Positions 14,934-23,537 of a DNA stretch of 50,579 nt are shown here, piece after piece (the first letter of the stretch is position 1; every line of letters starts with the position of its first letter). The DNA is from CAYYTU01 sp964474655 (GTDB taxonomy: Bacteria; Chloroflexota; Anaerolineae; B4-G1). The notes below the pieces were generated by a model. The model saw nothing but the letters and a program-made list of their open reading frames with translations. It had not been told where the DNA came from and ran no database searches. The position numbers and the translations under genes were made by a program. The DNA lies in contig CAYYTU010000017.1 in assembly GCA_964474655.1 (NCBI GenBank), positions 1 to 50,579 of the forward strand, given 5' to 3'.

Positions 14934-15776
14934 ATGCCAGAACTACCCGAAGTCGAGACAGTAGTACGAGGCCTGCGGGCTCCGCTGCGGAACCGCACCA
15001 TCACTAACGTAGACGTGCGCTGGAAGCGGACCATACGCGCCCCCGATCCAGAGCGCTTCGCGCAACGCCTCCAGGGCCAGACGATCGCCGACGTCGGGCG
15101 GCGTGGCAAGTGGATCGTCCTTTCGCTGCGCGGCGACGACCCCTTCGACACTTTGCTGATCCACTTGCGGATGACGGGCCAGCTGATCCTGGAGCCGCAG
15201 GATAGGCCCGAAGGGAAGTATGCCCGGGTGCTGATCGAGCTGGACGACGGCCGACGCCTGCGCTTCTCCGATATGCGGAAGTTCGGACGGATGGTGCTGA
15301 CCGATCGACCAGACGAAGTGTTGGGGGATCTGGGGCCAGAACCGCTGGAGGACGACTTCACGGCGGGGCGTTTTGAGAAGATGCTGGTGCAGCGGCGTGG
15401 ACGTATCAAGTCGCTGCTGCTCAATCAGCGCTTCCTGGTCGGGCTGGGCAACATTTACGCCAACGAAGCGCTGTGGCAAGCCGGGATCCATCCAGAACGC
15501 AAGGCCAACACGTTATCCCCAGCGGAAGTACAGAGGTTGTACGAAGCCATCCGCTCGGTATTGCGCGGGGCGATCGAGAAAAGCGGCACGACGCTGGGAG
15601 ACGGGATTTACCGGCAGGCCAACGGCGAGGCGGGCGACTTCGCCCCAGAGCTGACAGTCTATGGTCGCGATGGGAAACGCTGCCTCCGGTGCCAGACTAC
15701 GCTGGAACGGATCGACGTCGGTCAGCGGAGTACCTTCATCTGCCCAACATGCCAGCCGCCCCCAGAAGCTGCTTAG
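14934..15776 (+). CDS. mutM: Formamidopyrimidine-DNA glycosylase
   Basis: Base-excision repair glycosylase/AP lyase (280 aa) that removes 8-oxoguanine and formamidopyrimidines. The start at 14934 is decided by chemistry: the mature N-terminus must be Pro2-Glu3 (MPELPEVETVVRGLR), the catalytic nucleophile and acid. The helix-two-turn-helix domain (LLLNQRFLVGLGNIYANEALW) and the C-terminal zinc finger (CLRC-16-CPTC) are intact. No ribosome site lies before this ATG and the -10 box ends 7 bases upstream, so the message is probably leaderless. Upstream in-frame codons would place the start inside the promoter. Confidence 0.95.
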   Translation: MPELPEVETVVRGLRAPLRNRTITNVDVRWKRTIRAPDPERFAQRLQGQTIADVGRRGKWIVLSLRGDDPFDTLLIHLRMTGQLILEPQDRPEGKYARVLIELDDGRRLRFSDMRKFGRMVLTDRPDEVLGDLGPEPLEDDFTAGRFEKMLVQRRGRIKSLLLNQRFLVGLGNIYANEALWQAGIHPERKANTLSPAEVQRLYEAIRSVLRGAIEKSGTTLGDGIYRQANGEAGDFAPELTVYGRDGKRCLRCQTTLERIDVGQRSTFICPTCQPPPEAA

Positions 15777-15798
15777 CTCAGCCCACAGCTTGCTGAGC
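15776..15798 (+). terminator. Possible terminator of mutM
   Basis: A 7-bp stem (gctcagc/gctgagc) with a 9-base loop begins on the last base of the mutM stop. There is no T-run, so it is weakly supported. Confidence 0.35.
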
Positions 15799-15827
15799 CT
15801 CGCTTAGAAGAGCGCACAAGCCGAGTT

Positions 15828-16985
15828 TCATACCACGTTATACTCGGCCATCCCCCGGCCCTCCTGGAAGCGATCAATCCGGAGCGGCGATATATCGAGC
15901 GTGTGAGCTTCACCGTCCAAGATCTCCTCCGCCAGCAGCAGACCAGCGATCGGCCCGTGCATAAAGCCGTGCCCACTGAAGCCGCCAACGCAGTAGAATC
16001 CTTCTAGCTGCGGTACGCGCCCCAGAATCGGGTGTGCATCGGGGGAAACCTCATAAAGCCCGGCCCAGCGGTGAGCCAACCCGGCTTCCTCCAGGAGCGG
16101 AAAGCGCTCCATAGCCGCCATCAAATGGACCAGCTCCCAGTCTTTATCCACTGACTGGTCAAAACCCACCTCCTCATTGGGATTAGACATACCAGTCAGA
16201 ATGCCGTCGCCCTCGCGGTGGAAGTAGAGCGCTTGGGCAAAGTCGATCACGAAAGGAAAATCGGACGGCACTTGAGGCATCGGACCGGTGACCACAATCT
16301 GGCGACGGAGGGGCTCCACGGGCACTTCGATTCCCGCCATCTCGCCGATCACGCCCGCCCACGGCCCGGCGGCGTTGACGACCGCTGGCGCGGCGATCTC
16401 TCCCCGATCAGTGACCACGCCCTGCACCCGACCATTTTCCACCAAGACGTCGGTCACCTCTACCTCGGTTCTCAAGTCTGCGCCCAGCTGGCTCGCTTGA
16501 GAAACATACCCCTGAACCACGCTGTTAGGGTCGGCCAGGCCATCGCCAGCGTGGAACGTCCCCGCCAGCACCTCTTCCAGGTCGATCAGCGGCGCCAACT
16601 CGGCGATCTCCGACGGCGTCAGCCACTCGGTCGCCACCCCCAGACGACGCTGCATCGCCACGTTCTCCCGGAAAGCCGTCACGTCTTCCTCCTCGGTCAG
16701 CAGGAAGAGGTAGCCACAATAGTTGAGGTCAATCGGCTGGCCCATCTCCTCCTCAAACCGATCCAGCATCGGCAGACTGAGTTGGGAGAGCTTAACGTTG
16801 ATCTCGGTGCCAAACTGGTAGCGGATGCCACCGGCGCACTTGCCCGTGGCCTCCATGCCAAAGAACGGGGTTCGCTCCAGGAGCAACACGTCGTCACAGC
16901 CTTTGAGCGCAAGATGATAGGCCGTGCTAGCGCCCATCACGCCACCGCCCACGATGATTACGTCAGCTCGTTTCGGCAAATCCAT
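15828..16985 (-). CDS. DAO-family FAD oxidoreductase (SoxB/proline dehydrogenase-beta like)
   Basis: 385-residue flavoprotein of the D-amino-acid oxidase/sarcosine oxidase beta superfamily, expected to oxidise a secondary or D-amino acid. The dinucleotide site is DVIIVGGGVMGASTAYHLALKG near residues 8-29. The conserved ATGKCAGGIRYQFGTEINVKLSQ, VVNAAGPWAGVIGEMAGI and C-terminal AHRWAGLYEVSPDAHPILG, GFYCVGGFSGHGFMHGPIAG segments are typical. Gene order ties it to the cyclodeaminase-family gene 32 bases upstream. Together with the second DAO enzyme and the SoxA-like subunit it suggests oxidation of proline, hydroxyproline, sarcosine or a related substrate; the substrate cannot be read from sequence. 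Confidence 0.85.
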   Translation of the reverse strand: MDLPKRADVIIVGGGVMGASTAYHLALKGCDDVLLLERTPFFGMEATGKCAGGIRYQFGTEINVKLSQLSLPMLDRFEEEMGQPIDLNYCGYLFLLTEEEDVTAFRENVAMQRRLGVATEWLTPSEIAELAPLIDLEEVLAGTFHAGDGLADPNSVVQGYVSQASQLGADLRTEVEVTDVLVENGRVQGVVTDRGEIAAPAVVNAAGPWAGVIGEMAGIEVPVEPLRRQIVVTGPMPQVPSDFPFVIDFAQALYFHREGDGILTGMSNPNEEVGFDQSVDKDWELVHLMAAMERFPLLEEAGLAHRWAGLYEVSPDAHPILGRVPQLEGFYCVGGFSGHGFMHGPIAGLLLAEEILDGEAHTLDISPLRIDRFQEGRGMAEYNVV

Positions 16986-17017
16986 ACCATCCCCCTGCTC
17001 TCATCTCCCAACCCGTC

Positions 17018-17995
17018 TCAAAGATCCACCTCAACGCCCAGGGCCATCCGCCGCGCCGACTCTAGCACCGCGGCAGAAACCGCCACGTCCTGTACGGCCA
17101 CGCCCACCGATTTGAAGAACGTGATCTCCTCCGGCGATTCGCGGCCTGTCTTTCGCCCGACGATGATGTCGCCCAGCTCTGCGTAGATGTGATCGGCAGT
17201 CATCATCCCTTGCTCAATGGGGATCAGGATATCCCCCGCCTCGACCATACAGGCCTCGCACTCATCGATCACGACCCTGGCCCGCAGAATCGTCTCCGGC
17301 GGCACCTCCTGCATCTCCGGGGTGTAAGCACCGATGGCATTGATGTGCGTCCCGAGCCGGACGTCGGCATTGTCAAAGACGGGGCTGGTCGCCGTGGTGG
17401 CGGTGCAGATCACGTCGGCGGCCTTGACCGCCTCGCTCGGCGTCTCCGCGACCGCGATAGGCAGCGACAACCGCTCCGCCATCTCGTCGGCGTAGGTACT
17501 GGCCTGCTCGGGAGCGATATCGTAGACGAAGGCCTGCTCAATCGGCCGGACGGCACAGACGGCCTCCAGCTGCGTGCGACCCTGGGCCCCGGCGCCAAAG
17601 ATGGACGCCGTGCTTGCGTCCCGACGGGCCAACAGGTCCGTGGCAGCGCCGGAGGCAGCCCCGGTCCGCAAGGCCGTGAGATAGGCGCCATCCATCACGG
17701 CCGCCGGCTGCCCGGTCGTGGCATCGACCACCACGACCAGGGCGTGGATGAGCGGCAGCCCCTTGGCCGGATTCTGGTCGAAGACAGAGACGATCTTCAC
17801 TGCCAGCTGGTCATCGGCGGCGAGGTAGCCCGGCATCAGCAGTGTGACGCCATCGTGTCTGGGCACGTCGAGCGCCGTGCGCAACGGAAGATCCGCCTGC
17901 CCGGCGGCCAGCTGAGCGAAGCCGCGCTTGACCGCCTCTATGGCCTGGAGCATCGGCAGCGCCCGGCGCACGTCATCGCGTGAAAGAATTCGCAT
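17018..17995 (-). CDS. Ornithine cyclodeaminase/mu-crystallin family protein
   Basis: 325-residue NAD(P)-dependent enzyme. The family includes ornithine cyclodeaminase, alanine dehydrogenase and delta-1-pyrroline-2-carboxylate reductase. Visible features are the N-terminal substrate domain (GVTLLMPGYL, AVKIVSVFDQNPAKGLPLIHALVVVVDATTGQPAAVMDGAYLTALRTGAASG), the Rossmann motif IFGAGAQGRTQ and GTHINAIGAYTPEMQEV. Beside a proline racemase/hydroxyproline epimerase homologue and DAO enzymes, a reductase for a cyclic imino acid such as pyrroline-2-carboxylate is the likeliest role, by context only. An AGGAGAAG ribosome site precedes the ATG. It forms a two-gene unit with the DAO gene. Confidence 0.85.
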   Translation of the reverse strand: MRILSRDDVRRALPMLQAIEAVKRGFAQLAAGQADLPLRTALDVPRHDGVTLLMPGYLAADDQLAVKIVSVFDQNPAKGLPLIHALVVVVDATTGQPAAVMDGAYLTALRTGAASGAATDLLARRDASTASIFGAGAQGRTQLEAVCAVRPIEQAFVYDIAPEQASTYADEMAERLSLPIAVAETPSEAVKAADVICTATTATSPVFDNADVRLGTHINAIGAYTPEMQEVPPETILRARVVIDECEACMVEAGDILIPIEQGMMTADHIYAELGDIIVGRKTGRESPEEITFFKSVGVAVQDVAVSAAVLESARRMALGVEVDL

Positions 17996-18043
17996 AATGA
18001 TCTTCTCCTATCACCTCTTGGATTCATTACCGGACACTTCTTC

Positions 18044-18122
18044 AACTTAACTCCTGCAGTTTAGCGACGCCAGACCTCCGAAGTCTCTGCTCCTCAAAAA
18101 TTTGAAAAGTGCAGGAGTCAAG
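18044..18122 (-). repeat. Dispersed repeat A, copy 2, with an inverted partner arm
   Basis: Bases 18044-18083 are the reverse complement of 59-98, with 20 of 20 identical in the core and about 16 of 20 in the rest. An internal arm cttaactcctgca (18047-18059) is mirrored at 18110-18122 (tgcaggagtcaag, one mismatch), so the element can fold as a 76-base stem-loop. It contains no reading frame. Confidence 0.7.
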
Positions 18123-18155
18123 CCTCAATTGGTCAAGCGAACAATCATCCTGAAC

Positions 18156-18187
18156 CGCTCGGCTGAGCTCACGACGAAGCCTGTCAA
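18156..18187 (-). repeat. Dispersed repeat B, copy 1
   Basis: Read on the minus strand it shares ggcttcgNNgtgagctcagc and flanking bases with 23661-23691 (about 27 of 31). The two copies are inverted relative to each other and bracket the proline racemase-livGMH-substrate-binding-protein block. Confidence 0.65.
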
Positions 18188-18331
18188 GGGGTGATTGTGA
18201 GCGTTCCGAGACCGCAAAAGTCGTTCTTCAATAGACTCAGAATGACTTTTGCTGGCATTGGGGGCGAAAAATCGTCCGCATTGAAAAGATGCCCGGGAGT
18301 GAGTCACCTGGATTCGATGGAGGATAGCGCA

Positions 18332-18357
18332 ACCGCCAGATCATCGGATCTGGCGGT
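18332..18357 (-). terminator. Hairpin behind the proline racemase-like gene
   Basis: A perfect 11-bp stem (accgccagatc/gatctggcggt) with a 4-base loop, 69 bases beyond the stop. It has no T-run but its position suits the end of the liv operon. Confidence 0.5.
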
Positions 18358-18425
18358 CTATCTCAGCACAATGTACAGCGATAAACGACATAGATGGAAC
18401 GATCGCTTGCTCTTGATGGGCGAGT

Positions 18426-19436
18426 TCATACCTCGCAGGCGAGATGGAACCCCTCTTTAAGAGGATCGTCGGGATCGACTACGAACTGCTGGAAGCCGGT
18501 CACATAAGCGTTCCCGGCGATCTCCGGCACGACGGCCTTACAACCCGCCAGCTGCTCTTCTCGCAGCAGACGCCCGGTGAAGCGCGTGCCGATGATGCTC
18601 TGGTTGACGAAGGGTTGCCGCAAATCCAGTCGATCTTCGGCGTAAAGGGCCGCCATCTTGGCGCTGGTGCCGGTGCCGCATGGCGAACGGTCCGCCTGTC
18701 CCTGACCGAAGATCACCACGTTGCGACAGTCAACCTCCTCGTCCTCGCCCAGATCCTCGTAGATCTCGACCAGATCGACGGTGTTGATGTGAGGCTGCAT
18801 GGGATGGATGACTTCGACTTGCTCGTTGACGGCAGCGCGGATCGCTATGCCGCGCTCAATCAGCCCAGGCAGATGGTCCAGCGTAACCTCCAGCTCCAAA
18901 GACTGGGCCGGCACCAGGGCAAAGAAATTCCCCCCAAAGGAGATATCGATCTGGAGCGGGCCAAAAGGCGTCTCTACCTCTACGGCGCGGCGGTAGAGGA
19001 ACGCCGGTACGTTCTCCACGGCGATCTGGCCGACGCGCTTGCCATCCACCGCCGCACAAGCACGCACCAGGCCGGCCGGCGTATCCATAACCACGTCGGT
19101 CACAGGTTCCTCCAGCGGCACCAATCCCGTCGCCAATGCGGCGGCGACCACGCCGATGGACCCGTGACCACACATCGCCAGGTAGCCACCGGTATCCATA
19201 AACACCACGCCCAAATCAGCTTCGGGTCGCGCCGGCTCCATAATGATCGCGCCGAACATATCGGCGTGCCCACGCGGCTCGTGCATCAGCGTGGTGCGCA
19301 CGAGATCGTGCTCCTCTTGCAGGCATCGCCGCTTCTCCGCCATCGTGCCCGGCAGAAACGGCACGCCGGCGGTGACCACGCGGGTCGGCTCGCCGGCAGT
19401 GTGGGTATCGACGGTGTTAAAAATGTGTCGATACAC
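18426..19436 (-). CDS. Proline racemase / 4-hydroxyproline epimerase family protein
   Basis: 336-residue cofactor-independent racemase/epimerase. The N-terminus has the family signature DTHTAGEPTRVV. Both catalytic cysteines are present: Cys89 in MCGHGSIG and Cys253 in DRSPCGTGTSAK. Retention of two cysteines favours a racemase or hydroxyproline 2-epimerase over the trans-3-hydroxyproline dehydratase branch, which has Thr at one site. GTG at 19436 is preferred: it overlaps the livG TAG stop by one base and has AGGAG 8 bases upstream; GTG at 19445 is also possible. As last gene of the ABC-transporter operon it links the importer to proline-type substrates. Confidence 0.9.
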   Translation of the reverse strand: MYRHIFNTVDTHTAGEPTRVVTAGVPFLPGTMAEKRRCLQEEHDLVRTTLMHEPRGHADMFGAIIMEPARPEADLGVVFMDTGGYLAMCGHGSIGVVAAALATGLVPLEEPVTDVVMDTPAGLVRACAAVDGKRVGQIAVENVPAFLYRRAVEVETPFGPLQIDISFGGNFFALVPAQSLELEVTLDHLPGLIERGIAIRAAVNEQVEVIHPMQPHINTVDLVEIYEDLGEDEEVDCRNVVIFGQGQADRSPCGTGTSAKMAALYAEDRLDLRQPFVNQSIIGTRFTGRLLREEQLAGCKAVVPEIAGNAYVTGFQQFVVDPDDPLKEGFHLACEV

Positions 19437-20218
19437 TACAACCACTCCTTCCCGCCCACCGCTTCCTCGGCTCCCAGGTAGGCCTCAATGACTTTGGGGT
19501 CGTTCTGTACAGCGGCAGGCTCACCGGAGGCGATCAGCTGGCCGGTATCGAGTACGTAGACATACTGGCAGACCCCGCTGATGACCCGCATCTTGTGCTC
19601 CACGATCATCAGCGTCTTGCCCTCGTTCTCGTGGATGTCCATCAAAAGTTCCATAATCCGATCGGTGAGCGCCAGGTCGACGCCGGCCGTGGGCTCATCC
19701 AGCAACAGCAGATCGGCGTCCGTCATCAGCGTCATCGCCAGGGCCAGCAGCTTGACCTGCCCGCCGGATAAGCTTCCTGTGCGTTCATCGCGCAGATGGC
19801 CCAGGTCGACCTTATCGAGGAAGTATTCGGCCCGTTCGACCAGATCACGGTTCTGACGATGTACATCGCCCCAGCGCAGGAAGACGCTCCAGGGATCCTC
19901 GCCGACCTGATGCTGACCGGCCACCAACATATTCTCCAGCACTGTCATACCGCGCGGCACCTGCGGAATCTGGAAGGAGCGCACCATACCATGTTGAGCG
20001 ATACTATGAGGAGCCAGACCACTGATCGGCTTCCCGCGCAGCTTCACCTCGCCGCGATCCCGTTCGTAAAAGCCAGTGATGACGTTAAAGAGCGTCGTCT
20101 TGCCCGAACCGTTGGGGCCGATCAAACCGGTGATGCTACCGTCCTCCACCGTCAACGAGACGTCGAGGAGGGCCTGGAGACCGCCAAAGGACTTATCAAT
20201 ATGCTGTACTTCCAACAT
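19436..20218 (-). CDS. livG: Branched-chain-type amino acid ABC transporter ATPase (LivG-like)
   Basis: 260-residue ATP-binding subunit driving uptake through LivH/LivM. It shows Walker A GPNGSGKTT, the LivG-type insert before the signature, signature LSGGQVKLLALA, Walker B LLLLDEPTAGVD and switch VEHKM. The ATG overlaps the livM stop (TGATG), and its own stop overlaps the start of the racemase-like gene. Substrate preference is not visible; family members import leucine-type amino acids, amides or compatible solutes. Context points to proline or hydroxyproline. Confidence 0.92.
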   Translation of the reverse strand: MLEVQHIDKSFGGLQALLDVSLTVEDGSITGLIGPNGSGKTTLFNVITGFYERDRGEVKLRGKPISGLAPHSIAQHGMVRSFQIPQVPRGMTVLENMLVAGQHQVGEDPWSVFLRWGDVHRQNRDLVERAEYFLDKVDLGHLRDERTGSLSGGQVKLLALAMTLMTDADLLLLDEPTAGVDLALTDRIMELLMDIHENEGKTLMIVEHKMRVISGVCQYVYVLDTGQLIASGEPAAVQNDPKVIEAYLGAEEAVGGKEWL

Positions 20219-21123
20219 CAGCTGCCTCCCTCCTTAACGTGAACAATCCGCTTCTGTTCTGGAATGAGGCCTTCGGGGCGGACGACGACGAAGAAGATCG
20301 TCAACCCCCCGATGACCAGCGTGCGAAGCGCCGCCACCAGGTCCGTCGGCAAGTAGACCAGATCCTTCACAAAGCGAGTCGAGGTGTTCAAAAGCGTAAC
20401 GACCAGAGCACCCAGCAGGACTCCCTTGATGTTGCCGGAGCCGCCGACGATCATCATCGTCCAGATCAAGAAGGTCACAGCAGGAGCAAAATGCTCAGGG
20501 CTGATGAAAGTATGGTAATGAGCATACAATGCCCCACCCAGCGCCGCCACCATCCCCCCGATGATCATCGCCCAGGCCTTGAAGCGGAAGACGTGCTTCC
20601 CCAACGCCTCCATCATGTCCTCTGTCTCACGCAATCCGCGCAAGACGCGTCCGAAGGGCGACGCCGTCAGCCGCTCCAGGACGAAGTAGACAAGCGCCAT
20701 GCAAACCAGTACAATCGCCAGATAGAAGATATTATAAGCCTCGCCAAACATCGAGGAGAACGGGCGTGGGATGCCGCGGAGCCCGAAGGGGCCTTCCGCC
20801 AGCCACTTCTCGTTGTTGATGAAGAGACGTAAGCTCTCGGCGGCGGCGATACTCACAATGGCCCAGTAGTCCGCCCGCAGCTCAGAGGAGGGCAACGCGA
20901 TGACGAGCGCAAACAGGGCCGAAAGCAACATGCCAACAAAAACGCCGAGCACAAAGGGCATACCGGCCATGTACATCAAGGCCGACGCGTAAGCCCCGAT
21001 CATCATAAAAGCAGCTTGACCGAAGTTGGACAGCCCCGTGGTTCCGACCTCAAAGTTCAGGCTCAGGGCTACGATACCAAAAACCCCGGTCATTACAAGG
21101 AAGTGAATCAGAAAAGCAAACAC
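20218..21123 (-). CDS. livM: Branched-chain-type amino acid ABC transporter permease (LivM-like)
   Basis: 301-residue inner-membrane permease with about eight to ten hydrophobic helices. The conserved SLNFEVGTTGLSNFGQAAFMMIGAYAS near the N-terminus and AWAMIIGGMVAALGGALYAHYHTFISPEHF near the middle are LivM hallmarks. GTG at 21123 is preferred because AGGAGGC lies 7 bases upstream and because a longer start would run into livH; the livH stop is only one base away. It pairs with LivH to form the translocation channel. Confidence 0.92.
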   Translation of the reverse strand: MFAFLIHFLVMTGVFGIVALSLNFEVGTTGLSNFGQAAFMMIGAYASALMYMAGMPFVLGVFVGMLLSALFALVIALPSSELRADYWAIVSIAAAESLRLFINNEKWLAEGPFGLRGIPRPFSSMFGEAYNIFYLAIVLVCMALVYFVLERLTASPFGRVLRGLRETEDMMEALGKHVFRFKAWAMIIGGMVAALGGALYAHYHTFISPEHFAPAVTFLIWTMMIVGGSGNIKGVLLGALVVTLLNTSTRFVKDLVYLPTDLVAALRTLVIGGLTIFFVVVRPEGLIPEQKRIVHVKEGGS

Positions 21124-21124
21124 G

Positions 21125-22003
21125 TTATGCCTCCTTTCTTCCCAGCACACCCGTCGGCTTAATCAACAACGTCAGGATGAGCACAATGAAAGCGATGGCG
21201 GGCTTATACTTTACGGGGAACTGAAAGCCTCCGACGTTAAGCGCGATACCGATATTCTCGGCCGCCGCGAAGATCAGCGAGCCCACCAGGGCGCCGTAGA
21301 CATTGCCGATTCCTCCCAGGATGACGACGCAAAAGGTAGCCAGCAACAAAGCCTCGCCCATATTGGGCCGGAGCTGCGTCTCCAGCCCGATCAGGATACC
21401 TCCGATAGCGGCGAAAGCACAGGCCAAGAACCAGACGTAGAGCACAACGCGTTCGGTGTCGATGCCCGTGGCCTCCGCCAATTCCCGATTATCGGAGGTA
21501 GCCCGGATAGCGCGCCCAATATTGGTCTGATGGAGAAAAAGGTGAAACCCGAGTATGGCCAGAGAAGCAACCGCTACGATCAAGATACGAACGAATGTGA
21601 CCCTGGCCCCCAAGATCACTATCGGCCTCTGCACGCCCAGCCCATAATCCTTGATCTGCCCACCCCAGAATACCTGCACCAGGCTGCGTATGGCCTGAGC
21701 CAGGCCGATCGAAGCCACCATTCGGATAAAAGCATCGCTCCTTCGCAACCAACGGAAGATGACCCGATCGGCAAGCATCCCCAGGATGCCGGTTATAATC
21801 ACCGCCAATAGCGCAGCAAGAATGATGTTCATACCCAGGCCAACCGAGAAGAGGAGGGCCAGGTAGGCTCCAATTGTGGCAAACTCGTTCTGTGCAAAGC
21901 TGGCGAAATCGAGTAGATCGTACACCAGGGTGAGGCTGATGCCGATCAATGCCAGCTCGCTGGCCCGAGATAAGATATTGAACAGCAATTGTGTTAGTTG
22001 CAT
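21125..22003 (-). CDS. livH: Branched-chain-type amino acid ABC transporter permease (LivH-like)
   Basis: 292-residue polytopic permease with about eight helices. Typical segments are ALIGISLTLVYDLLDFASFAQNEFATIGAYLALL, IRATSDNRELAEATGID (the ATPase-coupling EAA-like loop) and PNMGEALLLATFCVVILGGIGNVYGALVGSLIFA. GGAGG lies 7 bases before the ATG. It is 243 bases behind the substrate-binding-protein gene, with a strong hairpin in between that probably lowers permease expression relative to the binding protein. Confidence 0.92.
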   Translation of the reverse strand: MQLTQLLFNILSRASELALIGISLTLVYDLLDFASFAQNEFATIGAYLALLFSVGLGMNIILAALLAVIITGILGMLADRVIFRWLRRSDAFIRMVASIGLAQAIRSLVQVFWGGQIKDYGLGVQRPIVILGARVTFVRILIVAVASLAILGFHLFLHQTNIGRAIRATSDNRELAEATGIDTERVVLYVWFLACAFAAIGGILIGLETQLRPNMGEALLLATFCVVILGGIGNVYGALVGSLIFAAAENIGIALNVGGFQFPVKYKPAIAFIVLILTLLIKPTGVLGRKEA

Positions 22004-22201
22004 ACGTGACCTCCATTAAATCACGATAATCACAAACGATGGATAAGTCCGTTACAGAAGCGCGAAGCTGTGCGGGCCCAACAAGCGCAAGAGCCGTCCC
22101 TCAATCCCTCAATGAACTTTGCGAGGCAATCCAAACGAGGCACTTTTCACCAGGGAAAGGGACAGAGCGAGAAAGTGCAATCACCCTCAGCGGTAAAAAG
22201 C

Positions 22202-22235
22202 AGGCCAGCATGCGGTGATACCGGCATGCTGGCCT
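22202..22235 (-). terminator. Attenuating terminator between binding-protein and permease genes
   Basis: A perfect 12-bp stem (22202-22213 with 22224-22235), only 12 bases beyond the binding-protein stop, followed on the minus strand by GCTTTTTACC. Partial termination here would favour the binding protein over the permeases. Confidence 0.8.
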
Positions 22236-22246
22236 TACAGCACTCG

Positions 22247-23374
22247 CTACTCGTTATAGAGTTTAACTTCGCCGCCGGTGTAGATCAGCTTATCGTAAGG
22301 TTGATCGGCGCGCTGACCGTTTTCGTCAAACGCCAGGTCGCCCGAGGCGGCGTCGTAGTCGTCCGTGACCTCGTAGAGAGCATCCTTGATCGCCTCTGGA
22401 TCGGTGCCCACTTCTCGCATGGCCAGCGCGGCCAGCCAAGTGGCGTCGTAGGCCAGGTAGCTGAAGGGGCCACCGGGCTTCTCTCCGAACTTCTCCTCGA
22501 AAGCCGCCGTGAAGTCTTGCCCGGCCGGCAAGTGATAAGCAGGCTCCAGGCCGATATGGCCCTCGACCGTCTCCGGTTCAGCCACACCGGTGCACATCGT
22601 CAGGTAACCGCCGATCCACTGAGCTTCTTTGCCCATCTCCATCGCCTGCTTGGTGAGAATCTTCGACTCCTCACCGTATGCGGTGTAGAGGATCGCTCCC
22701 GGATCGCCATCGAAGAGACGCTCCAACTCGGCCCGATAGTCCGTCTGGGCCAGGGGGTACTCGACGATGTTAAGGATCTCACCGCCGCCCTCCTCGAAGG
22801 TCTTAACCATCCACTCCTCCATCCCAATGCCGAAGGGATTGTTGGGCACCAGGACAGCCGCCTCGGTGTATCCCTCCTCCAGCGCCCACTTGGCCTGCTC
22901 TGTACCCATCAGATGGTCCAGGCCAATGGTGCTGAAGAAGTAGTCGCCGACCTCAGCGCACTGGGGTGAGGTGGAGCCGGGGTTGATCATCACCACACCC
23001 TGCTCCTGAGCGTACTCGGCTGCCGGCAACGTGACGCCGCTGGAGAAGATGCCGATGATAACCGGCACCTTGTTGACGTCGATCAGCTTATGTGCCGCGT
23101 CCGTACCGGATTCGGGGCGTGATTCGCTGTCCTCGAAGATAACCCGCAGGGGCTTACCGTTGATGCCGCCATCCTCGTTGATCTGCTCGACGGCCAGCTC
23201 CACGCCGCGCCTCTCGTCGATCCCCTCGTGCGTCGACGCTCCCGTCAGCGGAAAGACCGCGCCGATGGTCACTTCCTCCTCTTCTTCTTCTTCCTGGGCA
23301 GGGCCGCCACACGCTAAGGGCAACAAGAGAGCTACAACGGCCAGCAGGACAAAAAACTTACGCAGGGTTTTCAC
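22247..23374 (-). CDS. ABC transporter substrate-binding lipoprotein (Liv/Peripla_BP_6 type)
   Basis: 375-residue extracytoplasmic lipoprotein that captures the amino-acid substrate. A signal peptide MKTLRKFFVLLAVVALLLPLAC ends in a lipobox and is followed by a run of Glu (a short acidic tether). The type I periplasmic-binding fold is clear: VTIGAVFPLTGASTHEGIDERRGVELAVEQINEDGGINGKPLRVIFEDSES, then VPVIIGIFSSGVTLPAAEYA. The start codon is GTG with AAAAGGAGG 7 bases upstream. It lies between livF and livH on the same strand with larger gaps than the other liv genes. Confidence 0.92.
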   Translation of the reverse strand: MKTLRKFFVLLAVVALLLPLACGGPAQEEEEEEEVTIGAVFPLTGASTHEGIDERRGVELAVEQINEDGGINGKPLRVIFEDSESRPESGTDAAHKLIDVNKVPVIIGIFSSGVTLPAAEYAQEQGVVMINPGSTSPQCAEVGDYFFSTIGLDHLMGTEQAKWALEEGYTEAAVLVPNNPFGIGMEEWMVKTFEEGGGEILNIVEYPLAQTDYRAELERLFDGDPGAILYTAYGEESKILTKQAMEMGKEAQWIGGYLTMCTGVAEPETVEGHIGLEPAYHLPAGQDFTAAFEEKFGEKPGGPFSYLAYDATWLAALAMREVGTDPEAIKDALYEVTDDYDAASGDLAFDENGQRADQPYDKLIYTGGEVKLYNE

Positions 23375-23537
23375 TTCTACCTCCTTTTAAGTGATATGTA
23401 AACTCGTCCGTCCAATGGGTTTCTCTCAAAACCCTTGAGGTTGTAACGCTTTCTATACACCACCTCCTCTCAAACTCAAGCAGCCACCCGGAAAGTCTCC
23501 AAAGGTGTTTCAGCCCATCCTGTCCATTGAGGACAGA

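Larger units (their letters stand above)
17996..18425. other. 430-bp non-coding gap holding two repeat families
   Basis: No convincing gene. The gap carries repeat A (18044-18122), repeat B (18156-18187) and a hairpin (18332-18357). It separates the OCD/DAO1 unit from the proline racemase-ABC unit and looks like a repeat hot spot. Confidence 0.6.

Noticed and set aside
18125..18307. Small minus-strand reading frame in the repeat gap
   Set aside because: It consists largely of repeat B and low-quality sequence, with no ribosome site or recognisable family.
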